Source: Haematobia irritans
Taxonomy: Eukaryota; Arthropoda; Insecta; Diptera; Muscidae
Direction: 5' to 3'
NCBI RefSeq assembly: GCF_050003625.1
Contig: NC_134397.1
Location: 264,982,070 to 265,046,069 of the forward strand
DNA: 64,000 nucleotides
Numbering within the stretch: position 1 is the stretch's first letter; each line of letters begins with the position of its first letter. Made by a program: the position numbers and the translations under genes. Under the pieces are notes generated by a model. That model ran no database searches. It saw only the letters and a program-made list of their open reading frames with translations, and had not been told where the DNA came from. Positions 19,997 to 32,018 of the stretch are shown here, piece by piece.

Positions 19997-20392
19997 AATC
20001 TGCAAAAATGTGCAACTCTGGCATCAGCTGTTTAAAAGCAATCACCATACCCAATTAAGGTATAGACATCTCAAGTGAATTCACAGCGCTGTAATTTGTC
20101 TCCACACCGTAGATGGCTCTTTTTCGTCTGCAATTGAGTGATTTTTTCATTTGGCTTTAATTTGTTTTCTTTCCTTTGTTTTCTTGATCTGAATGATTCT
20201 GAATCTGCAAAAATGTGCAACTCTGGCATCAGCTGTTTAAAAGCAATCACCATACCCAATTAAGGTATAGACATCTCAAGTGAATTCACAGCGCTGTAAT
20301 TTGTCTCCACACCGTAGATGGCTCTTTTTCGTCTGCAATTGAGTGATTTTTTAATTTGGCTTTAATTTGTTTTCTTTCCTTTGTTTTCTTGA
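19997..20392. repeat. Recent direct tandem duplication, period 204 bp
   Basis: 'tgcaaaaatgtgcaactctg' occurs at 20001 and 20205, and everything to 'cctttgttttcttgat' repeats with almost no differences. Each unit joins part of the 4.57-4.64-kb-type repeat to the left half of a CATAGACCAAG copy, so both duplicates end abruptly inside the MITE. Only the second unit continues into a complete copy. Confidence 0.88.
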
Positions 20393-20601
20393 TGAAACAG
20401 AAAATATTGTAAAAGCATATAAAATTCTATACATCCACACCTTTTTTGTAATGAAAATTGACTGATTTGTACGGTAATTCTCGTTTTCAAAAAAAGAAAT
20501 TGAGTTACTTGACTGCGCAATTGAGTGGAATGACTGCGCACTGCAAATAAACAAAACCATGGTGAATTGTAAAGGTATGTCTCTATTTTAATTGGTCTAT
20601 G
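20251..20601 (-). mobile_element. CATAGACCAAG-family MITE, 351 bp, inverted copy
   Basis: Ends CATACCCAATTAAGGTATAG and TAATTGGTCTATG. Reverse orientation relative to 17229 and 17630. No clean flanking duplication, probably because the tandem duplication rebuilt its left flank. Confidence 0.8.
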
Positions 20602-20619
20602 ACATCATACATATTTTAT

Positions 20620-20850
20620 TTTTGATACTGTGATTATTTATGACACTTTAACACATTTCATAATCTCAATAATTTGTTATTGTGAATTGCTTTATCAAAA
20701 AGCAATCGGGCAACACCGACGTGATTTGCATTGATGAGATGTTGTGGATAGAACACCAGTACAACGATGTTCTGGACAAAGACAATAAACTTGAGGAAGA
20801 TAGGAAATTGACTTGCGTCATACCAAATGTTGCATTTACCATGTTAGTTC
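20620..20850. repeat. Decayed GGGCTGTTTTC-element interior
   Basis: 'gtgattatttatgacacttt', 'cattgatgagatgttgtgga' and 'acaacgatgttctggac' keep the order found at 4640-4890. Confidence 0.6.
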
Positions 20851-22200
20851 AATACATATTTGTAATCTTTTAGTTGTTTTTCGTTTTTATTTTTTAAATG
20901 AAAAATTTAATTTTCTTAGTGAAACAATGTTAAATTTTAGGCAACAACCAAAAAAATTACATTTTCCCCTTTATGGAAATTTATTTCGTGCACTTAATTT
21001 ATTTTTATTTGATTTTTAATGCCATATCAATACTTGTCGTATACGCGTTTGGTTCGAGTATTAAACTAATGTGGTAAATGGTTTGATGTGCTCAGTAGCC
21101 AATCTCCCATCTTCTGTAATCTATAATCTTTGGTTCTGGATAGCTCATACAAATGTTGCAACGAGTACTAAAAGAAAATGACCTATTGTAACATTCCGTG
21201 TCAGAAATCTAGTGCTAATAATTGCTCGTCTGTCACAACTTTGTATAAACAAGTCCGTTATTAACAACATTGACTCAACAAGGGATGCAAAATTATTCTA
21301 TTCATACTTCTTACCATATTCAATGGCTCATCAGTGTACATCAAATATCATATGTATACCATAACACCATTGTGATTGTGTGCATTTTCATTTTCTGCAA
21401 TGGAGAAGGCAACAGAATTTTGAAGTATTGCTGAAGTGTGTTCCACAATGTGGAAGCTTTTCGGTACTGTTTTGCACCAATTACTTGCACATTTAAGGCC
21501 TTTGCAATTAAAAGCGGGTTATTACTAAATCTATTTTTCTTTGGGTTTTCCAATGTGTGAGTGATTTTACAAATTTTGTAATTGTTAATATTACTTTGTG
21601 CCATGGTCTACAAGACTCTCCTCCCCCCACCATAGCATGCAATTGGTTATTATGACAAGAATTTGTCTTTATTTTGTTAAACGTTATTCAAGTCGTTCAA
21701 CAGGTAAACGCGTTTTTTTTTCTTTAGAATGCAATGAGAGAAGAGCTTCTTCTGTGTTGTGCTCTCTGCCACATCCAGGGGATGTGAACGACGTATAGTA
21801 TTTTTGTAATTTTGCTCAATGTTTAACTGGTCAGTTATCCATAAACAACTGGTTTTTTTGTTCATTTTTAGGTTTGTTTTGTGATATTCGTACTCTACCT
21901 TTACTGATTGCATTGGACTGCATTTTTTACGGTCAGCTGATTTGCAAAACCAGAAAGGCAAAATCAAAACAAAATATTTTTCGATTGTATCAAAACAAAA
22001 TGAAACACTTAAAATAAAACCATAAACGTTAATTTTTGCTACTGCACATACATTTATGGCAATATTAACATTCTAACTTGACCCAAAAATTTAAAAAAAG
22101 ATATATAAAATGTGTTTATTTCCGTATTTCGTTGGAAGTGTCATTGCTCGTAGTGAAATCTTGAGTATGTAACGGAAGTAGACAATATTTTATTTTAGAA
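20850..22200. other. No secure gene
   Basis: AT-rich sequence with several 60-100-codon frames on both strands that overlap one another and show no protein character. No transposon ends were recognised. Confidence 0.35.
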
Positions 22201-22202
22201 TA

Positions 22203-22438
22203 CACTGAAACAAAGAACAATACAATATTATTTCATGTCCTTAAAATACTAAGGGCCAGTTTCTCAATGCCTTGTTATTATTTATCGTGTCGATAAAACA
22301 GCTGATCCCATACAAAAATTTTACTAACCGGAGGTCTATCCTCCGGTTAAAATTAATCGGAAGATGAGAAACTGGCCATAAAGCTATTTTTGCTTTATAT
22401 AAAAGACGCATTTCTATGATACAAGGGTATATTATGTG
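22203..22438 (+). repeat. Left part of a CACTGAAA-end TA-family element, interrupted
   Basis: Starts CACTGAAACAAAG after TA and has 'tttcatgtccttaaaatact', as in 56157-57031. It is broken by the MITE at 22253-22378 and then by the hAT element at 22439. Confidence 0.6.
22253..22378. mobile_element. Harbinger-like MITE, 126 bp, TAA duplication
   Basis: Ends GGGCCAGTTTCTCA and TGAGAAACTGGCCA with TAA on each side (22250-22252, 22379-22381). A perfect inner hairpin ACCGGAGG...CCTCCGGT lies at about 22327-22347. TWA duplications with GGGCC-like ends are typical of PIF/Harbinger elements. Confidence 0.82.
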
Positions 22439-23368
22439 CAGCGTTGCCGTTTTGGTCCGATTGGACCAAAATTGGTCCAAAATATTTAAAATTTTTAAAT
22501 TTGGTCCGATGGTCGGACCAAACGGAATTTGGCCCATTTTGGTCAATTCTAGTATTAAAAAAATCTATCACATATTCAATAATATATTATAAAATATTGT
22601 CGTGAGGCCAAAGATTTCATGTGCTTAAAATACGAATGCGAATTTTGCTTAGTATAGAAGAATAAAGTTTTTTTTTCTTGTCCAAAAGTCTATAAACTTT
22701 TCAATGGAGTCGGTTTGTCCTTATAATTAATTGATTCGACATAAAATTGGGTATCCTAACATGAAAGAAAATTTCGTTTTACTAAAGTCAAAATGGCTTT
22801 AATACTCCTGAAAAAATATTCAAAATGAATGAAATATTGTTGACGTTTTGCATCTTGAGTGTAAAACTAAAAGCTTTTAAAAATAAGAGGTGTTTTTAAC
22901 ACATTTTTTTAAAGTCGTTTTTTACATGAAATATAAAATAAATTTCACTTGTAGTAACAGGGATTTGTGACGTAAATGTGTCTTCACTTCTATTCTTTGT
23001 TTCTTTGGCTCGGAATCAATACCAAAATCATTAGCGTAAAGACAAAATTTGAAGCCGTGAATGCTTGTTTTTCAGTGTGGAATTAGATACCATTTCAACT
23101 AAAATTGACTTTAAAATTCGACCTGTTCAAAAAGTCAATTTTTTCAAATTTAAATAAAAAATTGAAAAGTCGAAGTTGATGTCAACCGCTAAATCATATT
23201 AGTCCTTTCCGATTTATTTGACTTTTCTAATAAAAGCACTATTTACAACTGTAAAATATTTTTTAAAGCATTTTACTTCGAAATTGGAAATTTGGTCCGC
23301 TGGAGGGAATTTTGGTCCGATTTTGGAAAAATTTTGGTCCAAAATAAAATTTCGCAGTGGCAACGCTT
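22439..23368. mobile_element. hAT-type element with TTGGTCC subterminal repeats, 930 bp
   Basis: Starts CAGCGTTGCC and ends GGCAACGCTT, with a perfect 8-bp duplication ATTATGTG (22431-22438, 23369-23376). Both ends carry dense TTTTGGTCC/GGACCAAA motifs (four or more per side), probably transposase sites. A TA-family element (about 22590-23078) fills the middle. A second copy with different filling is at 28538-29233. Confidence 0.93.
22590..23078 (+). mobile_element. TA-family element nested in the hAT element
   Basis: Matches 56157-57031 in order ('tattgtcgtgaggccaaaga', 'aaattttgcttagtatagaa', 'gtcgttttttacatgaaata', 'ttggctcggaatcaa') and ends TTTTTCAGTG at about 23078. The left CACTGAAAA is lost. 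Confidence 0.65.
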
Positions 23369-23385
23369 ATTATGTGTTTAAGTTT

Positions 23386-23527
23386 GAATTACACACCATG
23401 CGTCAATCCGTGCGTTGGTGGAAGAGTTGATTTCTTTCTGTTTGCGGCAGACTATTCGACCTTTTGATATCAAAGAGAAATTTCAACTCTTCAATCATCG
23501 GACGCATTGAACGCATGTTATGTAATT
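23386..23527. repeat. Imperfect foldback of about 140 bp
   Basis: GAATTACAC...ATGCGT...CCGTGCG...AAGAGTTGA on the left pairs with CAACTCTT...CGGACGC...ACGCAT...TGTAATTC on the right, with a short loop containing TTTGCGGCAGAC. Possibly a small MITE; borders uncertain. Confidence 0.55.
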
Positions 23528-24203
23528 CTACCTTTAGAAATTTCAGAACTTTACATTGAAGACGTTTTTGGTATAAGATATGGAAGTTTTTATGAAAAAA
23601 AACGCCGTTAGTGTTGCATATAGAAAATCTACTAGTAATATATAAAAATAAGTCGGGTTTTCCTTCCTGACGCAATAACTCCAGAACGCACGAACCGATT
23701 TCCACGGTTTTCCATTCTTTGGAAATGTCTCGGGCTCCGTAAGGTTTATAGCAAATTCAAGAAAAGTTTCAACGGAAAAGCGGGAAATCACTTTTTATAT
23801 ATAGCGCCATCTCTGATGCAACTCCAAAACGCACGAACCGATTTCCACGATTTTGCATTCGTTGGAAAGAGGTCTCGGACTCTGTGAGGTTTATAACAAA
23901 GAATATTCAAGAAAAGTTTCAACGGAAAAGCGTGAAAATCTTCCGGTCGCAATTAGTAAGCGATTTTGATGAAATTAGGTACAGGGAGTTTTTTGGGCAC
24001 AAGGACGAACGCTATTGAATTTGGAAGAAATCGGATCAAATTTAGATATAGCTCCCATATATATGTATCGCCCGATTTCGACAAATGGGGTCACGTTGCG
24101 CTTTTTTTCAAACGAAACGTCACCAAATTTAGCAAAAGGTAATATTTTCCATCTCCCTTCAAGTCTGCAAAATTTCATCCAAATCGGTTCAGATTTAGAT
24201 ATG

Positions 24204-24408
<205 letters not shown>

Positions 24409-24681
24409 CGACCGATTTTCCCAAATTTGGCCATAAAACCCTTATTTATCAACCGATCTTACTCAAAGTTGGCTAAATATAATCTTCGAAATTGGTTCAG
24501 ATTTAGCTATAGCTCCCATATATACATAACTACCGCCCGATTTTTCTAAATTTAGTCATAAAACCCTTATTTATCAACCTATCTTACTCAAAGTTGGCTA
24601 AATGTAATTTTCTATAGCACTAACTATACGTGCAAAAAATCATCGAAATAGGTTCCGATTTAGATATAGCTCCCATATATA

Positions 24682-25895
24682 AAGGGTGATACGTGCAAAA
24701 TTTGTTCAAGGGAAAACGCGTGAAATCGTTTATTTAAAAAATCAAATTAAATTTCTTTTTCAAGTTCAATTAGTATAAAATTCAGGAAAAATATCCAGTT
24801 AGGCTTTCGCTTTTCCTAATCCGAATTGCCGGGCCTCACGCTTGACACCTGGCATCAGATTTTGTACAGCCACTTTGTCCATCTTCTTCGCCGCAGAAAT
24901 CCAGTTTGCCTTAAACTGCTGCTCGTCCTTAGCAGTTTTTTTGGTCTTCTTTACGTTCCGCTTGACAATAAATAGCCCAGTATTTCTCAATTGGGCGGAG
25001 CTCTGGCGTGTTGGGAGGGTTCTTGTCCTTGGGAACAACCTGCACGTTGTTGGCGGCGTACCACTCCATGGCCTTTTTACCGTAATGGCCAAAACAGTAC
25101 GGAACACGTAAATTTCTTGGTTGACAGTCCCGGAAGCTAAGAAAATGCTGCTTTTCAAGCCACAGGTACAGATGGCTTGCCAAACCACATATTTCTTTGC
25201 GAACTTTGACAGTTTTATGTGCTACCTTACCCCTTCCTTTTTCCGTATAAAACTCTTGTCCCGGAAGCTGCTTGTAGTCGGCTTTGACGTAGGTTTCGTC
25301 GTCCATTACCACGCAGTCAAACTTCGTCAGCATCGTCGTGTACAGCCTCCGGGATCGCGCTTTGGCCGTCGTATTTTGTTTATCATCGCGATTTGGAGTC
25401 ACTACCTTCTTGTAAGTCGATAGTCCGGCTCGTTTTTTCGCTCGATGCACGGGTGTAGACGATACACCCAGCTTATTTGCGGCATCTCGGAGAGAGAGGT
25501 TAGGGTTTCGCTTGAAACTACCGGCAACTCTCTTTGTCGTCTCAGCGGCTTCCGGTTTTCGATTTCCCCCCGATCCAGACTTCCTGGCTGTCGACAAACG
25601 TTCCCCAAACACTTTAATTACATTTGTAACGGTTGATTTGACAACTTTTAGCGATTTTGCCAGCTTTGCGTGGGAGTAGCTCGGAGTTTCGCGATGCGCG
25701 AGCAAAATTTTGATACGCTGCTCTTCTTGCTTGGACGACATTTTGACAACTGAAGAGTGAATTCCAAAATCAAAATAGGAGCAACATTCTACACACACAC
25801 ACTTTCAAAATGAGGGGTGTTAAGGTTTTTTAAATGCAAAATTGAAAGAAATACGTCAAGTTTATATTGAAACAAATTTTGACCGTATCGCCCTT
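24682..25895 (-). mobile_element. Tc1-like (DD37E-type) transposon, 1214 bp
   Basis: Ends AAGGGTGATACGTGCAAAAT and ATTTTGACCGTATCGCCCTT, flanked by TA (24680-24681, 25896-25897). It splits one of the ~150-bp units of the surrounding repeat exactly, so the host reads through once it is removed. Length is near normal for Tc1-like elements, but the transposase is broken. Confidence 0.92.
24799..25741 (-). pseudogene. Tc1-like DD37E-type transposase, frameshifted and missing catalytic residue
   Basis: Starts at 25739-25741 with MSSKQEEQRIKILLAHRE. The N-terminal paired-like region follows, with two helix-turn-helix parts: SHAKLAKSLKVVKSTVTNVI, then LSLRDAANKLGVSSTPVHR. The first catalytic D lies in VVMDDETYVKAD. 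The frame shifts near 25190 (GKVAHKTVKV... into VWQAICTCGLKSS). At the second catalytic site, family members carry a W-P-D-type motif; here the text reads RVPYCFGHYGKKAMEW, so the aspartate is gone through a small deletion. The third acidic site, TPELRPIEKYWAI, is kept. Another frameshift leads into the C-terminus VKRNVKKTKKTAKDE...GKAKA with a stop at 24799. Not functional. The DD37E label follows family spacing and cannot be counted in this copy. Confidence 0.88.
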
Positions 25896-26639
25896 TATGT
25901 ATAGCCCGATTTTCCCAAATTTTGCCATAGAACCCTTATTTTTTATCCGATCTTACTCAAAGTTGGCTAGATACAGTTTTCTATAGTACTTACTTTATGT
26001 GCAAAATTTCATCGAAATCGGTTCATATTTAGATATAGCTTTCATATATGTATCGCTCGATTTTGAAAAATTCGCCCCTAATTACCTTATGTTTGACCAT
26101 ACATGCCTCATTTCTTAACTGATCTTACTCAAATCTTGCACAAGGTAACCTTTTGTGGTATTAATCAAACCCGCAAAATATTATGCAAATAGGTTCGATT
26201 TTCCCAAATTTGGCCATAGTACTCTTATTTAAAATGTTAACCAATTTTACTCAAATTTCAAATTTTGATGTACTAGTCGATCGTATTTATACGTACTTGT
26301 AGCTCTTACATAATAATATTGCCCGATTTTTACAAATTTGGATTTATTACCCACAACTAATTGATCGATTTCCTCTTTTTTAATAATGGACTCAATATTA
26401 GTGGCATACTAACTCTTTAGGTGCAAAATAAACTATAGCTCCTAATATCAGTTTTCTGCTCAGATTGTGACAAGACTCCCATAAACATATACCCCCCTTT
26501 ATGTTCTTAAATATGAAATCTCCAAAAACTATACCAATGGTACCCCACAAATGTTTATGTTTAGCAATTCAGTAGGGGTGGTTTAGGGTATGATATAGTC
26601 GGCCCCGCCCGACTTTCTGCTTTACTCACTTGTTTCAGT

Positions 26640-27560
26640 ATATTTTTGATAAATATTTTTTTAACTGCTGTGGAAATATTAACTGTGTGACATCAATGAC
26701 GCTCTTTAATTGATTTTTGTATTTTTATTTATTCTGATACATGAGTCAGTAGGCTTCATGTGCCAACTTTCACAGTTGCTTCACAGTACATGGCCTTGGA
26801 ATGGACATGAATGATTACTTACCCACATTTCTTAATTTTTGGCGCATCTTACAGACAAACTTGTTTATTTCCATAGTTTACACCAAAAATATTATTTATA
26901 TTCATTCATATCATTTATCTTCGTAATAAAACAGAATATACAGCATCATGCCATCATTAAGAAATTCGTATTGTAGTGATGATAACTCACTCACTCACTC
27001 GTACATATATATGCATTTCAAAGTGAGTACCCGACCATCGCTTTTTAGACTGCTGATGTTTATTTGACGATTGTTTCATTGAAATACCATCGTATAATGA
27101 AGTTGGTGCTGATTTATGTAGTTTTTTTTTGGTTTCTTTCCTATTTCTTGGGAATACATTTTGAATTTGTTTTACAACAGGTGATTGTGTCACTTTGATA
27201 AATAATGGTAAAACAAAACCATGGGTACAAATGATCAAAAATATTTATTATGCATGTAAACAAGATGATGGGAACTAATGATGGATTGAGATTATCTTCA
27301 TTTATGGATTGATTGCTTTGCATATCTATTGATTGATTAAGTGGGCATTTTTTATGATTTCGGAAATGGGTATTTATGAAATATCCGTATATTCATTTTA
27401 TTGCAGATTACTCGGAGATCAATGTTATTAAATATTACTTTTCAATATTGTATCATACGACATTGTTAAATGCATATACGCAAAAAAAAAGTTACTTCAC
27501 CAGTGTGTAACTTTTCTAAAACAGTTATACAGCTAAATTAAAAGTAAGTGTGTAAATATA
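26640..27560. other. Host-like DNA without visible gene
   Basis: No repeat ends recognised. Contains a short ACTC repeat near 26,988. Open frames of 60-83 codons on the minus strand lack coding character. Confidence 0.35.
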
Positions 27561-27961
27561 ACCATAGCGATAGGCGGTAGGCGAACACTTATTTACGTGT
27601 ATTTCTTATGGGAAGCCCAAAATCCGCGACGGAATACCGTGACGGCTAGCGGCATGTCGCTAAATTAAAACTTATTCTAACTCCTTGGCGAAAACTGGTA
27701 TAGTGTTGCCATCGCTTATCAATTTTTTTAACTCACCACTAGGAATTGCTGTTGCCTGGACACATGTAGATTATTTTTTCTTGAAATAACTCAACAAATA
27801 ACAAGCCATTGTATGTTTTTATTCAACTTCATTGTTTAATATTGTCCAAGCATGCTGTATTGACAACAAAAACGCTAGGAAACGTGAAAAAGGGAATTAT
27901 TCGCCGTCAAGCTTATTGTATTTGCCGTTGCGGCAAAAATGTTTCGCCTACACTTTCGCTT
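27561..27961. mobile_element. AGCGATAGGCG-end element, uninterrupted copy
   Basis: Left end AGCGATAGGCGGTAGGCGAA, right end GTTTCGCCTACACTTTCGCT (imperfect inverted repeat). Interior matches the flanks of the nest at 10600-11975, including 'cttatgggaagccc' where that copy is interrupted. Confidence 0.65.
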
Positions 27962-28009
27962 ACACACTAAATGCTAAATTTAGCTACAAAAATTTTTATT
28001 TTTTTATTT

Positions 28010-28436
28010 TTATTTATTTTTAACTCGCTTTTTTTTTAATTTTTAATGGGTAATTTTAACTTTTTTTGTTTCAAATAGGCTAAAAACAGAATAAAAATGG
28101 CACAAATTATTAAAATTATGACGAAAAAAAATGCTATATGCACTCTACGAAAATTTCGAATATTTGAGGTCAAAACTTTCAGACAAATGTTAAAATGCAT
28201 TAAAAACCATGAAAAATTATAAAAATGATTTATTTGGCTAAATATCACAACATTTTTTTAAATTCAGATCAAAACCACTGAATTCGGATCACACTTAAAG
28301 TAGTGAAACAAATTCAGTGCAACGGCTCTTGAAATGGTGGGCATCCGTCCTATGACAATCCCATGTTAAATTCATCGCTTCTGCGCCAATTTTGCACCAC
28401 TACTACTTTTTTGGCGTTGCTTTTCTTGCTGGGAAC
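28010..28436. repeat. Dispersed repeat shared with 63080-63700
   Basis: 'tttgaggtcaaaactttcag', 'ctgaattcggatcac' and 'caattttgcaccactact' have inverted counterparts around 63.2-63.5 kb. No ends defined. Confidence 0.5.
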
Positions 28437-28537
28437 ATTAGGCCTGTTTTCTTTTAGTACTGAATGCAACATTTGTATGATCTATCCAGAACATCGTTAC
28501 ACTTTGTGTTCTATTCAGAACATCTCATCAGTGCAAG

Positions 28538-29233
28538 CAGGGTTGCCAGTTTGATCCGATCGGACCAAAATTGGTCCAAAAAATTATTAATTTTTAAATT
28601 TGGTCCGATGGTCGGACCAAATGGAATTTGGTCGATTTTGGTCCATTTTCGTCAAATCGGTAATTTTTTAAAAAATTTCTACAGAAACAAAATTTTCTGT
28701 AGAAATAAAATTTGGACAAAAATTTCTATGGAAATAAAATTTTAAAAAAATTTTCTATAGGAATAATATTTTGCCAAAAAAAAAAACTAAACAAATTTTG
28801 TATAGATATAAATTTATTCAAAAATTTTGTTCAGGAAGAACATTTTGTAAAAATTTTCTATAGAAATAAAATGTTGACAAAATTTTCTATAGAAATTAAA
28901 TTTTAACAAATTTTTCTATAGAAATAACATTTTGACAAAATTTTCTAAAGAAATAAAATTTTGACAAAATTTTCTATAGAAATAAAATTTTCTATAGAAA
29001 TAAAATTTTGATAAAAATATCTATAGAAATAAAATTTTGACAAAATTTTCGATAGAAATAAAATTTTGACAAAATTTTCTGTAGAAATACAATTTTCTAT
29101 CGAAGTAAAATTTTGGAAAAATTTAAATATTAAATTATATTAATTTAATTTGAAAAATGGTCCGCTTGTACGAATTTTGGTCCAATTTCGGAAAAATGTT
29201 GGTCCAAAATAAAAATTCATTGTGGCAACGCTG
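28538..29233. mobile_element. hAT-type element with TTGGTCC repeats, 696 bp
   Basis: Starts CAGGGTTGCCA and ends TGGCAACGCTG, with a perfect 8-bp duplication AGTGCAAG (28530-28537, 29234-29241). TTGGTCC motifs cluster at both ends as in 22439-23368. The middle is not transposase but a 29-bp tandem array. Confidence 0.95.
28680..29115. repeat. 29-bp tandem array (TTTTGACAAAATTTTCTATAG unit)
   Basis: About 14 degenerate copies of a 29-bp unit containing AATTTTCTATAGAAATAAAA; the unit itself is nearly palindromic. The same array occurs at 29765-30000 and, inverted, at 50690-50960, inside a different element family. Confidence 0.88.
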
Positions 29234-29522
29234 AGTGCAAGCTGCGTCGTTGTTGCCAGATTGCATTTTGATAAAGTGAAGTTTTTTTCGATTCACAATA
29301 GCAATTTATTGCGACTAATTTCTCAAATAACATGAAACTCAAAGTGGTACAGTGTCATAAATAATCACAGTAGAAAATATTTATTACGTTTTAAGCATTT
29401 TATACATTAAAAATTTAAGATTTCTCTGATTGTTTTTAAACAATCCAGTACTAAAAGTAAACAGCCCTATTTTTGTACTGGTGTTCTATCCAGAACATCT
29501 CATTAGAGCAAACAGAGAGAAT

Positions 29523-30583
29523 AACAAGTATATACGGCCGTAAGTTCGGCCAGGCCGAAGCTTATGTACCCTCCACCATGGATTGCGTAGAAAATTCTAC
29601 TGAAGACTGTCATCCACAATCGAATTACTTGGGTTGCGGTAACACTTGCCGATGGCAAGGTATCTTAAAACTTCCTAACACCGTAATATACCACATAGTC
29701 CATACGTGGTATATATTAAACTAAAAAAGGCTGATTAAATACGTATATAATTAAGTTTAAAGTTTCTATAGAAAAAAAATTTTGACAACATTTTCTACGG
29801 AAAATTTGGAAAAAAATTGTATAGAAATAAAATTTGGAAAAAATTTTCTATAGAAATAAAATTTTGACAAAATTTTCTATAAATATAAAATTTTGACAAA
29901 ATTTTCTATAGAAATTAAATTTTGACAAAAGTTTCTATAGAAATAAAATTTTCTATAGAAATAACATTTTGACAATGTTTTCTATAAAAATAAAATTTTG
30001 GTAGATTATTTTTGGCTCTAGTGGCAACCATGATTATGAACCGATATCATATGCTGACACCATGTACCAAATTTCAACCGGATCGGTTGACATTTGCTTC
30101 TCTTAGAGGCTCCGCAAGCCAAATCTGGGGATCGATTTATATGGGGGCTATATATAATTATGGACCGATATGGACCAATTCCTGCATGGTTGTTGGATAC
30201 CATATACTAACACCACGTACCAAATTTCAGCTTGATCGGATGAAATTTGCTTCTCTTAGAGCAATCGCAAGCCAAATTTGGGGGTCCTTTTATATGGGGC
30301 TATACGTAAAAGTGGACCGATATGGCCCATTTGCAATACCATCCGACCTACACCAATAACAACTACTTGTGCCAAGTTCCAAGTCTATAGCTTGTTTCGT
30401 TCGGAAGTTAGCGTGATTTCAACAGACGGACGGACGGACGTACATGCTAACATCGACTCAGAATTTCACAACGACCCAGAATATATATATACTTTATGGG
30501 GTCTTAGAGCAATATTATTTTATGTGTTACAAACGGAATGACAAAGTTAATATACCCCCATCCTATGGTGGAGGGTATAAAAA
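29523..30583 (+). mobile_element. GTATAC...GGTATAA tandem-unit element
   Basis: The left end AACAAGTATATACGGCCGTA is followed by a palindrome TTCGGCCAGGCCGAA and CCCTCCACCATGG. The right end is ATGGTGGAGGGTATAA. Inside are the 29-bp array, two ~145-bp units ('ggaccgatatggaccaattc') and the conserved core 'acagacggacggacggacgt'. No protein is encoded; the 115- and 87-codon frames are repeat readings. Confidence 0.78.
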
Positions 30584-30599
30584 CACAAGAGAACGAAAC

Positions 30600-31338
30600 T
30601 GCTTCAGTAGGTGACAGCCATGAGGAAAATTTATCTAATATCATGCAGTTTTTGTCGGCGCTTCTCTCAAATATCATACAGTTTGCGTCGGCGTCACCCA
30701 GTTCAGTTCTCTGCCGGCTTTACGAAAATAGGATTTAGAACCTACTTTGAATAACAAATGTTCTTTTATATAAATGTTTTCATTCTATTAATTTTTTTGG
30801 CAGACAATTTGAAATTATAACTGCCGATGCCTTTATAAAGAATTTATCAAAACAGCGCTTCGACCGCAACGTCGGTAATACCAAAGCTGCAGGCATTGTG
30901 CGACATCTATACGGTTGACATTTGTTGTTTTTGTAGAAGAGAAATTTTCGTCCTCTTGTGTTTTTAGTCTCTCTGGAGCAAATCCCACCAATATTGCCAG
31001 ACTGCATTTTGATAATCTGACGTTTCTTTCATTCACAATAGCTGTTTAATGGGATTATTATCTCCGAATGTCACAGATAATTTCACTGGCAACTATTTGA
31101 CACTATTTGAACAAAGATAATTGAGTATAACAAGATTAAGCATTGTGCTCTTATAAAGAGAAAACAAATGTCAAGGTGTAGAGGGCTATGAGAAAAAAAT
31201 TGTTTTATTTGTCAATTTTTTCCAAAGCAGCTCTGTCCAGGAATAAATTTAAACGGTAATATTCACAAAAAACCATAATGAATATTCGTTTTGAAATACA
31301 CATACGTTTTATTTTAATTTTCTACAATCGTTTTGGTA
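30600..31338. other. Mostly unassigned; GGGCTG-element fragment at 30960-31090
   Basis: 'gagcaaatcccaccaatatt', 'gccagactgcattttgataa' and 'cattcacaatagctg' match the interior of the element at 4511-4927. No gene is visible. Confidence 0.45.
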
Positions 31339-31818
31339 CACTAATAGAAAAAATTACGTTCCATAGTCGTGAACGGACGGTGACAAAATGAAACGGAAAC
31401 GTTCACAAAAAATCAAAACGGAATGTTCACAATTTCGTCCACGGGCGTTCACGATTTCATGAACGGCATTCGTTTTTCTTTGGCCATGAAAAGTCTTAAA
31501 ATAATCGTTAGACGTTATTATGGCAACTCCCTCGGTTGTGCAATGTGCTAAGGCGACTGTTAACGCGTATGGTGCAGGAAACACAGGTTCGAGTCACGCA
31601 AGCGGAAGTTTTTTTTTTTAATTTTGTTTATAAAGTCGTAACCATAACGTTGTCAGATCATGAACGCTGGTTGTTGTTTTGACAACGCATGGTGTGATTT
31701 TATCGTTGTCAGATTGACACCGCCTGTTCACAGTTTGACACCACATGTGTGTTGATTCACTTTCATGAACGAATCGTTTTGAAATAAGCACGCCGTGCAT
31801 GATTTTTTTCTATGAGTG
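31339..31818. mobile_element. TA-flanked element (480 bp) carrying a tRNA-like segment
   Basis: Ends CACTAATAGAAAAAATTACG and ATTTTTTTCTATGAGTG; TA on both sides (31337-31338, 31819-31820). It contains several repeated TTCACGA/TCATGAACG and GTTGTCA motifs. The paralogue is at 8275-8731. The tRNA-like segment is at 31534-31600. Confidence 0.82.
31534..31600 (+). ncRNA. tRNA-like segment (class II type?)
   Basis: 'gtgctaaggcg' resembles the D-arm/box A of Leu/Ser tRNAs, and GGTTCGAGTC (31586-31595) is a box B match at a distance allowing a long variable arm. The acceptor stem is not convincing, so it is a relic or SINE-like segment rather than a tRNA gene. Confidence 0.4.
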
Positions 31819-32018
31819 TATTGCTTTTGTGGGTCTTTATTCAGAAATTTATGAAAATACAAATGTTATGATATTTTCCGACGCAAACGGCAGTACATTT
31901 GAGAGACACGTAGACGCAAACTTTATGATATTTTGTTGGCAGAGTCCTCTGGTGCTTCAGTTTTGCTATGACAAGTCTGCATCTTTTTCTCAATTATCTT
32001 TGATTTGAACAAGTTATA

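Larger units (their letters stand above)
28440..29468. mobile_element. GGGCTGTTTTC-type element interrupted by a hAT element
   Basis: Left end AGGCCTGTTTTCTTTTAGTA, right end TACTAAAAGTAAACAGCCCT, flanked by ATT (28437-28439, 29469-29471). Removing the inner hAT and one duplication restores collinearity with 4511-4927 in inverse order, across the CATCTCATCAGTGCAAG target. Confidence 0.85.

Noticed and set aside
29523..30583. Helitron identity for the tandem-unit elements
   Set aside because: A terminal palindrome suggested it, but I see neither a TC start nor a CTRR end, and no A/T insertion rule could be verified.
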